Assembly (NCBI GenBank): GCA_943788245.1 | Contig: CALSPN010000052.1 | Location: 1-35,109 of the forward strand | Reading direction: 5' to 3' | DNA from: an uncultured Verrucomicrobiae bacterium | GTDB taxonomy: Bacteria; Verrucomicrobiota; Verrucomicrobiia; Limisphaerales; AAA164-E04 | Length of the DNA stretch: 35,109 bases | Shown: piece after piece, positions 18,969-27,108 of the stretch | Position numbering within the stretch: the stretch's first letter is position 1 | Layout of the letters: each line of letters starts with the position of its first letter | Made by a program: the position numbers and the translations under genes | Notes under the pieces: model-generated | What the model was told of the DNA's origin: nothing | The model's input: only the letters and a program-made list of their open reading frames with translations | The model's database searches: none

Positions 18969-19784
18969 ATGAAAATCGATTGCCATATGCACACGCCGCT
19001 TTGCGGTCACGCGGTAGGTGAACCGGTGGAATACGTAAGGTCTGCTGCTGTCCAGGGGCTGGATCTGATCACCTTTACATGCCATGTCCCAATGTTCGAT
19101 GAATCCTTTGGCGGACAGCGCATCCGCATGGACGCAAACCAGCTCGATGATTATTACGCAAAAGTGGATTTCGCCAGGCAGGAGGGCGAGCGACTAGGTG
19201 TGGAGGTGTTGTGCGGCATCGAAGGAGAAGTTTTTCCAGTTGCATCCTCTCTGGAAAAAATGAAGGAACTGATCCTCAGCCAACCCTTTGATTTTGTTCT
19301 GGGCTCTCTCCATCACCAGCTCAAGGCATACAAACAATGGATCACTGAGCAAAACCTCACAACCGACGAAGCCATCATCCGTGATTATTTCAAACACTTG
19401 ACAGATGCTGCACGAACCGGTTTTTACCACAGCATGTCGCACCCGGATGTCATCCGTATCTATGGCACTATTGATTCGAACTCCTTTATCCCTGGAAATT
19501 TCGAACCGGAAATCCGCAAACTCCTCAAAGCATGTGCTGAAGCAGGCACTTGCCTTGAAGTAAATACCAGTGGTTTATCGAAAGGGGTCTTTGAAGTTCA
19601 CCCTGATCCTCTCATTCTGGATTGGGCTAAAGAAGAAAACGTCAAGCTGACAATCGGATCAGATGCACACGCCCCATCAAACGTTGGGCAACACTTTGAT
19701 AAAGTGCTGCCCTTGCTTAAATCGAAAGGCTTTGATCGCCTGCACTACTTCAAGAAAGGCAGCGAAAATATCGTTACTCTTTAG
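18969..19784 (+). CDS. PHP-domain histidinol-phosphatase family protein (HisJ/HisK-like)
   Basis: A 271-aa metal-dependent phosphoesterase of the PHP fold. Metal-binding motifs in order are 'DCHMHTPLCGH' at the N-terminus (His6, His8), 'TCHVPMF', 'GIEGEVFP', 'LGSLHHQLKAY', 'SHPDVIRIYG' and 'GSDAHAPSNVG'. This series matches histidinol-phosphate phosphatases of the HisK type, which convert histidinol phosphate to histidinol. PHP proteins have other substrates too, and no his genes are nearby, so the function is inferred. It starts 122 bp after the kinase stop beyond a terminator, so it probably has its own promoter. It converges on pheT with a 57-bp gap. Confidence 0.8.
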   Translation: MKIDCHMHTPLCGHAVGEPVEYVRSAAVQGLDLITFTCHVPMFDESFGGQRIRMDANQLDDYYAKVDFARQEGERLGVEVLCGIEGEVFPVASSLEKMKELILSQPFDFVLGSLHHQLKAYKQWITEQNLTTDEAIIRDYFKHLTDAARTGFYHSMSHPDVIRIYGTIDSNSFIPGNFEPEIRKLLKACAEAGTCLEVNTSGLSKGVFEVHPDPLILDWAKEENVKLTIGSDAHAPSNVGQHFDKVLPLLKSKGFDRLHYFKKGSENIVTL

Positions 19785-19841
19785 AGGCTTTTCACTGCAA
19801 ATGCGTGCCTCAATGCATCCATCTTTGTCGATGGCCAAGGG

Positions 19842-22262
19842 TTATCGGATCTCGGCATTGAGTGAGGTTTGAAGATGCGCGATTAACTTATCATGAGCTT
19901 TGTTGACTTCTGAATCAGTCAGCGTTTTTGAAGCATCGCGATAAACGAAAGAGTAAGCCACGCTCTTCTTTCCTTCGGGAACATGCTTACCCCGGAACAC
20001 GTCAAACACTTCGACTGAATCCAATTGCTGAACCTTGGCCTTTTTCACTGCTCGCTGAACTTCCATATGCGTCGTTGATTCTGCAACTAACATGGCAATA
20101 TCACGTCGAACTGAAGGATATGCCGGAATAGGTTTGAATGATCGGCTGTGCACCCGCATGGCAACAAGTCGATCCAGATCCAACTCTGCCATGAAAACTG
20201 AATCCTTGATATCAAACTCGCGCGCGACCAAGGGCATCAATTGCCCCATTTCACCGAGTGTATTCTTGCCGAGACACAAGGATGCTTTTTCAATAAAGAA
20301 TTCCCCCTGCTCGCAAGACTCAGTTCGCCAGGAAAATCCGCGAATACCAAACCCATCAAGAAACCCGTCCAGTAATCCCTTGAGATCAAAAATGTCTGCT
20401 TTCTCAGCCTTGGCACCACCTTTCCAGAATCCCAATTGACGATTGCCTATCCATGCTATCGCCAGTTTACGAGACTCGGTTACTGTAGATTCACAGGGGA
20501 GAAACACCCTTCCAATCTCAAATACAGCGACATCCGTGTTGCGATGGCTGACATTGTGCTGCAATACATCCAGAAGGCCCGGAAGCAGGCTTGGACGCAG
20601 AACGTTCATATCGGAACTCAATGGGTACTCCAGCGCAACAAAACCCGGATGGACCCGTCGGGCCGCTGAATCAGCAATCAAAGTCTGCCCCTGCGTTTCG
20701 CTTAAGCCCAAAGAAGTCAGAAGGAGCCTGGCGTCCATCAACTGGTCGTGAAGGGTGTCGAATTCGTTGGCCCCATGGGCACCTCGCGGAAGTGTGGATG
20801 GAATGCGATCCACACCATAGAGTCGAGTCACTTCCTCGATTAAATCAATCTCGCCTTTGAGATCCACCCGGAAGGGAGGGATTTGAACGCTGCAAGAGCC
20901 GACGTTGCTTTCAACGCAATTCAGCTCAATAGATTCCAAAAGTTTCTTTTGATCATCACCTGGAATCTCGATTCCCAGTAATCGATTTGTCTTTTCGTAG
21001 CTCAAGGTGATAGTGAGGGGATCTTTCAGGCCCGGGTAGGCGTCAATCGATCCCTGGCATAATTGCCCACCCGCCGTCTCCATGATCAATTGGGCTGCCC
21101 GTCGGCTGGCCCAGTCACAAATGGAAACATCGGCTCCCCGCTCAAAGCGATAGGATGCATCGGTGCGAAGATCCAGCAGCTTTGAAGTGCGCCGAATATT
21201 ACCGGGATGAAAGCAAGCACTCTCGAGCAGGACATCCACGGTTTGATCATTGATCTCCGTATTCAATCCGCCCATCACCCCCGCAAGAGCGATTCCTTGT
21301 GTTTCGTCAGCGATCAGGAGCATTTCCGGATCCAGCTCATGAGATTGGTCATCCAGGGTCACAAAAGGTTCCTTATCCTGAGCCGTTCGAACGACAACTG
21401 TGGGAAGGTGGTCACCCTTCCGTTTCACCAGATTCAGATCAAAGGCATGCAGAGGTTGCCCGACCTCCAACATAACAAAATTGGTCACGTCCACCACATT
21501 GTTAATGCTCCTCACGCCGACTTTCTCAAGCGACTGCTGGAGCCATGTCGGACTGGGCCCGATTTTCACTCCCTTGATGACCCTGGCCTGATAACGAGGA
21601 CAGCGCTCTGGATCTTCAATACGAACGTCAAGCACTTTGCTTAAGGGACCACCCGTCTCCTCAGAGGTGACTTCAGGCCATCTCAATGGATTGCCGGTAA
21701 GGGCTGCAATTTCGCGCGCTATGCCAATGACACTATTGTAATCCGGCCTGTTGGGGGTCACTTCCATGTCAAGAAGCACATCCTTTTCGGCGCACCCAAG
21801 GTATTCGGCAATGGGTTGCCCAACCTTGGCATCGGCACCAAGAATCATCAAACCTGCGGAATCCTGCGTGATACCAATTTCCGCACCGGAACACATCATG
21901 CCGCAGGATTCCACGCCCCGAAGCTTTCCAACCTTGATCGTGAAAGGTTTTTCACCTTCCTTGATAGGGAGTGAGTGTCCGGGGAGAATCAGTGGAACTT
22001 TGTCACCTACTTTGAAATTTTTTGCGCCGCAAACAATCTGACGCTGGCCGGTGCTGTCGGCTACCTGACAGACAGATAATTTATCTGCGTCCGGATGGGG
22101 CACAAATTCAAGGATCTCCGCTACCTCAATGCCTTCATACCCTCCGCCTACTTGCTCAACACTTTCGACCTCAAGGCCGAGCATGGTCAGTCGTTCGGTA
22201 AGCTCTTCAACCGACCAATCAAAATCCACGTATTGTTTTAATGCGTTAACCGTGACTTTCAT
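19842..22262 (-). CDS. pheT: Phenylalanyl-tRNA synthetase beta subunit
   Basis: An 806-aa beta subunit of the alpha2-beta2 PheRS. Visible domains are the N-terminal tRNA-binding (EMAP-like) region 'EILEFVPHPDADKLSVCQVA' with 'QIVCGAKNFKVGDKVPL', the B3/B4 editing region 'VDVTNFVMLEVGQPLHAFDL', the B5 region 'EEVTRLYGVDRIPSTLP', the catalytic-like core 'ALEYPLSSDMNVLRPSLLPG', and a C-terminal FDX-ACB domain ('PIPAYPSVRRDIAMLVAE', 'YSFVYRDASKTLTDSEVN'). Length and domain order are complete and the frame is intact. It is the last gene of rpmI-rplT-pheS-pheT, 17 bp after pheS. Confidence 0.97.
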   Translation of the reverse strand: MKVTVNALKQYVDFDWSVEELTERLTMLGLEVESVEQVGGGYEGIEVAEILEFVPHPDADKLSVCQVADSTGQRQIVCGAKNFKVGDKVPLILPGHSLPIKEGEKPFTIKVGKLRGVESCGMMCSGAEIGITQDSAGLMILGADAKVGQPIAEYLGCAEKDVLLDMEVTPNRPDYNSVIGIAREIAALTGNPLRWPEVTSEETGGPLSKVLDVRIEDPERCPRYQARVIKGVKIGPSPTWLQQSLEKVGVRSINNVVDVTNFVMLEVGQPLHAFDLNLVKRKGDHLPTVVVRTAQDKEPFVTLDDQSHELDPEMLLIADETQGIALAGVMGGLNTEINDQTVDVLLESACFHPGNIRRTSKLLDLRTDASYRFERGADVSICDWASRRAAQLIMETAGGQLCQGSIDAYPGLKDPLTITLSYEKTNRLLGIEIPGDDQKKLLESIELNCVESNVGSCSVQIPPFRVDLKGEIDLIEEVTRLYGVDRIPSTLPRGAHGANEFDTLHDQLMDARLLLTSLGLSETQGQTLIADSAARRVHPGFVALEYPLSSDMNVLRPSLLPGLLDVLQHNVSHRNTDVAVFEIGRVFLPCESTVTESRKLAIAWIGNRQLGFWKGGAKAEKADIFDLKGLLDGFLDGFGIRGFSWRTESCEQGEFFIEKASLCLGKNTLGEMGQLMPLVAREFDIKDSVFMAELDLDRLVAMRVHSRSFKPIPAYPSVRRDIAMLVAESTTHMEVQRAVKKAKVQQLDSVEVFDVFRGKHVPEGKKSVAYSFVYRDASKTLTDSEVNKAHDKLIAHLQTSLNAEIR

Positions 22263-22279
22263 GAAAATTCAAATCTACC

Positions 22280-23287
22280 TTAAAACTGATTTAGAAAACG
22301 CAGGTCGTTTTCATAGAACAAGCGAATGTCGCTGATGCCATAGCGAATCATGGCAATCCGCTCAATACCGAAGCCAAAGGCCCAACCGGACCACACTTCC
22401 GGATCGTATCCTACATTTCCAAACACCTTGGGGTGCACCATCCCGCAGCCCGCGATCTCCAGCCACTCCTTGCCCATTTTACGAGTCAAAGCGCTTGAAA
22501 AATCAATTTCAAGGCTTGGCTCCGTGTAAGAAAAGTAATGAGGACGGAACCTGAGTTTGACATCCTTGCCTAGTAATTCACGAAATACAAATTCGACCGT
22601 CCCCTTCATGTCTCCCAGAGTGACGTTCTTATCCACATATAAACCTTCAATCTGATGGAAGGTTGGATTGTGTGTGGCATCAGCCGTGTCTCGACGATAA
22701 ACCCGTCCGGGAACGATGATCCGGATTGGGGGCGCCTGAGTTTCCATGACTCGAATCTGAACCGACGAAGTATGGGTCCTGAGCAACGGTCGATCTGGGG
22801 TTTTGACGTAAAAGGTATCCTGACTGTCACGGGCCGGATGATCAGCAGGTGTGTTCAATGCGTCGAAGCAATGGTATTCATCCTCGACCTCAGGTCCATC
22901 AGCCACCACAAATCCGATTTTACGAAAGCTCCGAATGATATCCTCGGTCACCTGAGTCAATGGGTGCAATTTACCCAGTCGCTGCTCTCGTCCAGGTAAA
23001 CTGAAATCAGTCGGTTCGGATGGCAGGCAAGCTTCTAGTTCCAGATCCTCTTTTCTGGATATAAGCACGCCTTCGAGTTTCTTTTTGGAGAGATTGATCT
23101 GTTTTCCGGCTGCAGGCCGCTGCTCCTTGGGGAGAGACCCCATTTGCTTAAGCAACGCAGTAAACTGTCCGTTGACTCCCAGGTATTTGACTCGTGCCTT
23201 GTCGAGATCTGTCAAGCTACCTGCACTTTCAAGTGCCTGAAGGGCCTCTTGCGTCAATGGCTCAATCTGTTCAAGAATTCCTGACAT
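22280..23287 (-). CDS. pheS: Phenylalanyl-tRNA synthetase alpha subunit
   Basis: A 335-aa catalytic alpha subunit. The N-terminal coiled-coil region contains 'ALESAGSLTDLDKARVKYLG'. The class II motifs are 'HPARDSQDTFYV', 'RIIVPGRVYRRDTADATHNP' with 'FHQIEGLYVD', 'YFSYTEPSLEIDF' and 'WSGWAFGFGIERIAMIRYGI' (motif 3, which forms the Phe pocket). Length is typical. It follows rplT after 137 bp that contain a hairpin with a T-rich tail, a position where E. coli has the pheST attenuator. Confidence 0.97.
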   Translation of the reverse strand: MSGILEQIEPLTQEALQALESAGSLTDLDKARVKYLGVNGQFTALLKQMGSLPKEQRPAAGKQINLSKKKLEGVLISRKEDLELEACLPSEPTDFSLPGREQRLGKLHPLTQVTEDIIRSFRKIGFVVADGPEVEDEYHCFDALNTPADHPARDSQDTFYVKTPDRPLLRTHTSSVQIRVMETQAPPIRIIVPGRVYRRDTADATHNPTFHQIEGLYVDKNVTLGDMKGTVEFVFRELLGKDVKLRFRPHYFSYTEPSLEIDFSSALTRKMGKEWLEIAGCGMVHPKVFGNVGYDPEVWSGWAFGFGIERIAMIRYGISDIRLFYENDLRFLNQF

Positions 23288-23327
23288 AAAGTGGATTGGG
23301 TGAAATTTGTGCTAGTAAAAATGGCTT

Positions 23328-23376
23328 GGCGAAAAATAAATCAACCGGACGCCCAAGAAGTGGTCGCCCGGTTGAT
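23328..23376 (-). terminator. Hairpin with T-rich tail between rplT and pheS (terminator or attenuator)
   Basis: Read on the minus strand, ATCAACCGG (23376-23368) pairs with CCGGTTGAT (23348-23340). The inner bases partly extend the stem, and TTATTTTT follows. The site lies about 50 bp after the rplT stop and 50 bp before pheS, so it could end the ribosomal transcript or attenuate pheST. I see no Phe-rich leader peptide. Confidence 0.55.
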
Positions 23377-23424
23377 GAAAGATCGAAGCTATCCGAAACG
23401 ATAACTGTCAGTAATCCTAAGGAA

Positions 23425-23790
23425 TCAAGCAGCTTTCGCCTTCAGACCGTTCTGGGCAAGTTTGACCAGTTCAGCGAAAGCAACAGAATCGGTGGCAGCG
23501 ATGTCAGCCAGAGCTTTGCGATTCAAGTCGACTTTAGCGACTTTCAGCCCTTCGATGAAACGACTGTAGGTAATTCCAGCGGCGCGTGCGGCTGCGTTGA
23601 TACGGATCTGCCAAAGGCGGCGGAACTCACGCTTCTTGTTACGGCGATCACGATAGGCGTAGACTCGGCCGTGATCCAGAGCATCTGCCGCATAGCGGTA
23701 TAGCTTGGACCGACGCAAGCGAAAGCCTTTGGTGGCCTGCAACACGCGTTTACGACGTTTGCGGGAAGCGACTGCGTTTGTAACTCTCAT
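23425..23790 (-). CDS. rplT: 50S ribosomal protein L20
   Basis: A 121-aa basic ribosomal protein needed for early assembly of the large subunit. Hallmarks are 'KGFRLRRSKLYRYAADA', 'YAYRDRRNKKREFRRLWQIR', 'INAAARAAGITYSRFIEGL' and 'DLNRKALADIA'. It starts 41 bp after rpmI. L20 represses its own operon in several bacteria; no mimic structure could be identified here by eye. Confidence 0.97.
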   Translation of the reverse strand: MRVTNAVASRKRRKRVLQATKGFRLRRSKLYRYAADALDHGRVYAYRDRRNKKREFRRLWQIRINAAARAAGITYSRFIEGLKVAKVDLNRKALADIAATDSVAFAELVKLAQNGLKAKAA

Positions 23791-23831
23791 GGTGTGCTAC
23801 TAATAGGGTGTTGATGGATTAAAATTGGAAC

Positions 23832-24041
23832 TTAGTGGCTGAACGGCAAGTTGGTAATAACGCGCTTGTAATCGGACTTATCCAATTCAACAGACTTGCC
23901 GAGCTTCCGACGACGCTTTGGGCTCTTGCATGAAAGCAAGTGGCGCTTGCCAGAGTGATTGCGCATTACTTTGCCGGTACCGGTTATCTTGAACCGTTTG
24001 GCCACTGCTTTTCTAGTTTTTGCTCCTCGTGCTCGACGCAT
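23832..24041 (-). CDS. rpmI: 50S ribosomal protein L35
   Basis: A 69-aa basic protein with the L35 core 'KTRKAVAKRFKITGTGKVMR' and 'HLLSCKSPKRRRKLGKSVEL'. The N-terminus (M-R-R-A-R-G-A) is slightly longer than the common M-P-K-M-K-T. It is first in the rpmI-rplT-pheS-pheT group. infC, the usual upstream partner, is not present in the approximately 1 kb before it. Confidence 0.96.
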   Translation of the reverse strand: MRRARGAKTRKAVAKRFKITGTGKVMRNHSGKRHLLSCKSPKRRRKLGKSVELDKSDYKRVITNLPFSH

Positions 24042-24072
24042 AATTCAATACTTCTAATTCAAAAGAGCGGCA

Positions 24073-24101
24073 ACTATAAGGACCGTGGGAATGACATGCA
24101 A
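24073..24101 (-). promoter_or_regulatory. Candidate promoter of rpmI-rplT-pheS-pheT
   Basis: On the minus strand TTGCAT (24101-24096) and TATAGT (24078-24073) are separated by 17 bp. The -10 box lies 31 bp before the rpmI ATG, an ideal place for the operon promoter. Confidence 0.55.
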
Positions 24102-24309
24102 GGGGGAATTTGATAAATGTGGGTAAATAATGCCCGAATATCCTCAATCCCCGTGTAAATCAATGCCAATGAAGGTCCGAATGCCAGCTCGAAATTAATA
24201 CAGAAGAGCAAACTATCGTGCCGTTATCCTAAAAACAAGTAGGATTAGTGATTTATTTATCGAGCGCAGGTATCGAAGCGAATCCTAGTGACAAAGAACA
24301 GAGCTCAAA

Positions 24310-24420
24310 TTACTGTCCGCGGTTTTTTACCTGTAGCAGGTATCGGTGAAGAAGCGCTAAACCAAATGGCCAAGCCAGAGCCAGCAAACAGGCTTCAATT
24401 GCTGGCAGAACAATCTGCAT
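24310..24420 (-). CDS. Possible 36-aa single-pass membrane peptide
   Basis: The frame begins ATG at 24420 and reads 'MQIVLPAIEACLLALAWPFG', then 'LALLHRYLLQVKNRGQ', then TAA. It has one hydrophobic stretch followed by a basic tail, the layout of a small inner-membrane protein. A weak GGAG lies about 11 nt upstream. I recognise no homologue, and such a frame could arise by chance. Confidence 0.2.
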   Translation of the reverse strand: MQIVLPAIEACLLALAWPFGLALLHRYLLQVKNRGQ

Positions 24421-24507
24421 CGTGGAGGGATCTCCAGCATATCAGGCCTGATGGCAACGAAAAAAATGCTCACTCCGCAAAAGAGAAAAGAAGCCATAGA
24501 CAATTAA

Positions 24508-24690
24508 CTAGGCGCTTATTTGAAATATGACTGCTTTTGTTACCTGCAAGACAGATGGATAAACGGTAACCCCCAATGAACCAGAGAGCCCGCCGAAAAG
24601 GGCTGCCCCCCATGACAGCATCGCGCATTGAAAATAAAAGGGGCATTCCAAATCCCGCGCTCCATGTGGTGATTCCTTTTTCTTAGTCAT
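24508..24690 (-). CDS. Possible 60-aa hydrophobic hypothetical protein
   Basis: From ATG at 24690 the frame reads 'MTKKKESPHGARDLECPFYF' and then a glycine-rich hydrophobic part, 'SWGAALFGGLSGSLGVTVYP', which could be one membrane helix. The frame is open upstream to 24720. It lies on the same strand as the 36-aa frame, 87 bp upstream of it. Unknown; possibly chance or the remnant of a membrane protein. Confidence 0.2.
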   Translation of the reverse strand: MTKKKESPHGARDLECPFYFQCAMLSWGAALFGGLSGSLGVTVYPSVLQVTKAVIFQISA

Positions 24691-25072
24691 TGAAACAATG
24701 CAAAGAGCAATAGGACACAATCATCTCATCAAAACGAGCACGATGCAACATCACCCGCCAATTCTCGGTCGGGCAAACGCCAGACAACTTAAAATGCATT
24801 TTGAGGCTTGCAATTCATCATGCGGTGAATAATCTCACCATTCGCCTGAGCCCCGCGAGTGCGGTGGTTCGTTAGAGGCTGAAATGAGTGTTAACCATCA
24901 ACCTAACCCTCATTATACTTCTCCGATGCTCCGGTGAAAGTGTGTTAGGCCGATGCGTTTGCTCTCAATGACTCCAATGAAGGAGTTCATTGCGAGCCAA
25001 GCACACAGGTCGGAGCCTCCAAAAGTTAGTTCAAAACGCCCTCGTGCGTTGGTTGTAGTATCAATAAGTATT

Positions 25073-26761
25073 ATGCTTACCATGGAAGAAGCCATGCAGC
25101 AAAGTCCAGTAAACTTTACTGCAGGTGACATTGTTAAAGGAACCATCATCGAAGTCCGCCATAAGGAAGTCCTGGTGGACATTGGTTATAAAAGTGAAGG
25201 ATCCATCCCCGGAAATGAATTTGACGATATCAAAACCGTCAATGAAGGCGATGTGATCGACGTCCTGATCGAAAGACTGGAAGACCGCGAAGGCATGGTC
25301 GTCCTGTCCAAGGAAAAGGCAGAATTCAAACAGAACTGGGAAAAAATCCTCAGCATCTGTAACGAAGGCGGAACCATTACCGGACGCGTTAAAGGCGCCG
25401 TCAAAGGTGGCCTTCTTGTCAACATCGGTGTGGAGGCATTCTTGCCTGCTTCCCAGATTGACGTCATTCCTCCGAAAAATTTGGCCTCTTACGTAGGTAA
25501 CACTTACGAATACAAGGTCGTTAAGATCAATCAGGAACGACAGAACATTGTTTTGTCCCGCCGCGAATTGATCGAGCAAGAGCGCGCCGAACGACGCGCC
25601 AACTTGCTCTCCGAGATGACTCCTGGCGATATCCGCAAGGGCACCGTCAAGAACATCACCGACTTCGGTGCGTTTATCGATCTCAATGGCCTCGACGGAC
25701 TGCTGCATATCACTGATATGAGCTGGGGTCGCATCAACCATCCTTCGGAACTCCTCACCATCGGACAGGAAATCGATGTGGTTGTGTTGGACATCAATTA
25801 CGAGAAAGAGCGTGTCAGCCTAGGATTGAAGCAAAAACTCGCCAACCCTTGGGACGATATCGAGTCGAAATACCCGGTCAGCGAAAAAGTCAAAGGCCGC
25901 GTTGTCAATTTGGTTCCTTACGGAGCATTTGTTGAACTCGAGCCCGGTGTCGAAGGCCTTGTGCACGTCACCGAACTTTCCTGGACCAAGCGCATCGCAA
26001 AACCTTCCGACGTTCTCACACAGGATCAGGAAATCGAGGCAGTGGTGCTTGGTATCAACAGGGAAGAACAGAAAATCTCCCTCGGTATCCGCCAACTGGA
26101 AACCAATCCTTGGGATGAAGCACTGGAGAAATATCCTCCGGGCACCAAGGTCAAGGGCAAGATTCGCAATTTGACGAGTTATGGTGCCTTCATCGAGCTG
26201 GAAGAAGGTCTCGACGGAATGATCCACGTGTCCGACATCTCCTGGACCCGCAAGATCAACCATCCTTCTGAAGTTCTCAAGAAGGGCGACGAAGTCGAAG
26301 CAGTGGTATTGGAAATCGACAAAGCCAATCAACGCATTTCTGTGGGTGTCAAGCAGCTTAGCCAGGATCCATGGGAAAACATCGACCAGTTCTATAAGGT
26401 GGGTGACTTGGTTACCGGCAGCGTGACCAAACTTGCAAGCTTTGGTGCATTCATCGGATTGGAGCATGATATCGATGGTCTGGTGCATATCTCTCAGGTC
26501 AGCGAAGAACGGGTTGAGAAAATCAAGAACGTTCTTAATGTAGGCCAAGAGGTCACTGCCCGAGTCATCAAGATTGACAAAGCCGATCGTCGAATCGGAC
26601 TTTCCATCAAAGCAGCCAACTACTCAAGTGAGGAGCTGGAAGCTGAACAGCACGCGCTGGATCAGTTGAAACCAGGCGAAGACTTGGTGGCTTTGCAGCA
26701 TGCATTTGATGCCGTCAATACCGACTCCGAAGAAAGTGCGGAAGCAGAAGCAAAAGAATAA
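25073..26761 (+). CDS. rpsA: 30S ribosomal protein S1, six S1 domains
   Basis: A 562-aa S1 protein that binds mRNA at the small subunit and helps initiation. Six S1 (OB-fold) units are visible: 'AGDIVKGTIIEVRHKEVLVD', 'GTITGRVKGAVKGGLLVNIG', 'IRKGTVKNITDFGAFIDLNG', 'KVKGRVVNLVPYGAFVELEP', 'KVKGKIRNLTSYGAFIELEE' and 'LVTGSVTKLASFGAFIGLEH', with an acidic tail. I start at ATG 25073 ('MLTMEEAMQQSPVNF'); ATG 25082 is equally possible. The frame stays open to 24953, but that part does not look like S1. No Shine-Dalgarno is clear before either start, which is not unusual for rpsA. It ends in a strong terminator. Confidence 0.96.
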   Translation: MLTMEEAMQQSPVNFTAGDIVKGTIIEVRHKEVLVDIGYKSEGSIPGNEFDDIKTVNEGDVIDVLIERLEDREGMVVLSKEKAEFKQNWEKILSICNEGGTITGRVKGAVKGGLLVNIGVEAFLPASQIDVIPPKNLASYVGNTYEYKVVKINQERQNIVLSRRELIEQERAERRANLLSEMTPGDIRKGTVKNITDFGAFIDLNGLDGLLHITDMSWGRINHPSELLTIGQEIDVVVLDINYEKERVSLGLKQKLANPWDDIESKYPVSEKVKGRVVNLVPYGAFVELEPGVEGLVHVTELSWTKRIAKPSDVLTQDQEIEAVVLGINREEQKISLGIRQLETNPWDEALEKYPPGTKVKGKIRNLTSYGAFIELEEGLDGMIHVSDISWTRKINHPSEVLKKGDEVEAVVLEIDKANQRISVGVKQLSQDPWENIDQFYKVGDLVTGSVTKLASFGAFIGLEHDIDGLVHISQVSEERVEKIKNVLNVGQEVTARVIKIDKADRRIGLSIKAANYSSEELEAEQHALDQLKPGEDLVALQHAFDAVNTDSEESAEAEAKE

Positions 26762-26790
26762 TCTCAAGCTTCAATATGTATTCTCAGAAA

Positions 26791-26821
26791 GGCTCACCGG
26801 TTTCCGGTGGGCCTTTTTTTT
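26791..26821 (+). terminator. Rho-independent terminator after rpsA
   Basis: The stem GGCTCACCGG / CCGGTGGGCC (10 bp with one T-G pair) has a TTT loop and a T8 tail, starting 29 bp after the rpsA stop. Confidence 0.92.
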
Positions 26822-27108
26822 GAAGCAAAAGCTACTCAAGCTCTGATCATGCGAAATGATTCCTTCAACTCGATCTCTTGTCACTCCAGGGACATGGACC
26901 AAGGAAAGGCCAACAAGAATTGACAGGCAGGCACCCCCACCCTCCCCACCCGACTGCCAGGAGCGAACACAGGGTTCCAGAGGGCAAATGATGTGATTGA
27001 CTCCTCCGATTGCCTTGCATCAAAAAGACTACCCACACCTTTTCCTTTTAAATTGTGCTCTAAAGCCTTGTCACATAGGCAATGATTCGGAAAGATTAAC
27101 ACCTGTTT

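Larger units (their letters stand above)
24102..25072. other. Gene-poor region between rpmI and rpsA
   Basis: About 970 bp between divergent ribosomal-protein genes. Open frames are short on both strands and match no family I know; two minus-strand ones are listed separately at low confidence. Small inverted repeats are ATCCTA-8 nt-TAGGAT (about 24226-24245), ACCTG-TAG-CAGGT (about 24329-24341) and CCTAAC/GTTAGG (24902-24907 and 24944-24949). I looked for tRNA T-arms, 6S RNA and tmRNA features and found none convincing. The rpsA promoter must be near the right end but is not obvious. Confidence 0.5.

Noticed and set aside
24288..24530. 80-codon plus-strand frame with GTG start in the rpmI-rpsA gap
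   Set aside because: No ribosome-binding site, no domain, and composition unlike the coding genes nearby; it overlaps the minus-strand frames and is probably chance.
25061..26548. Long minus-strand open frames (226 and 242 codons) opposite rpsA
   Set aside because: They are antisense to the conserved S1 repeats and follow their codon pattern; no start signal or family resemblance.
26822..27108. T-box or other riboswitch before tyrS
   Set aside because: No T-box core sequence or antiterminator structure could be seen; only a short C-rich stretch (about 26930-26950).
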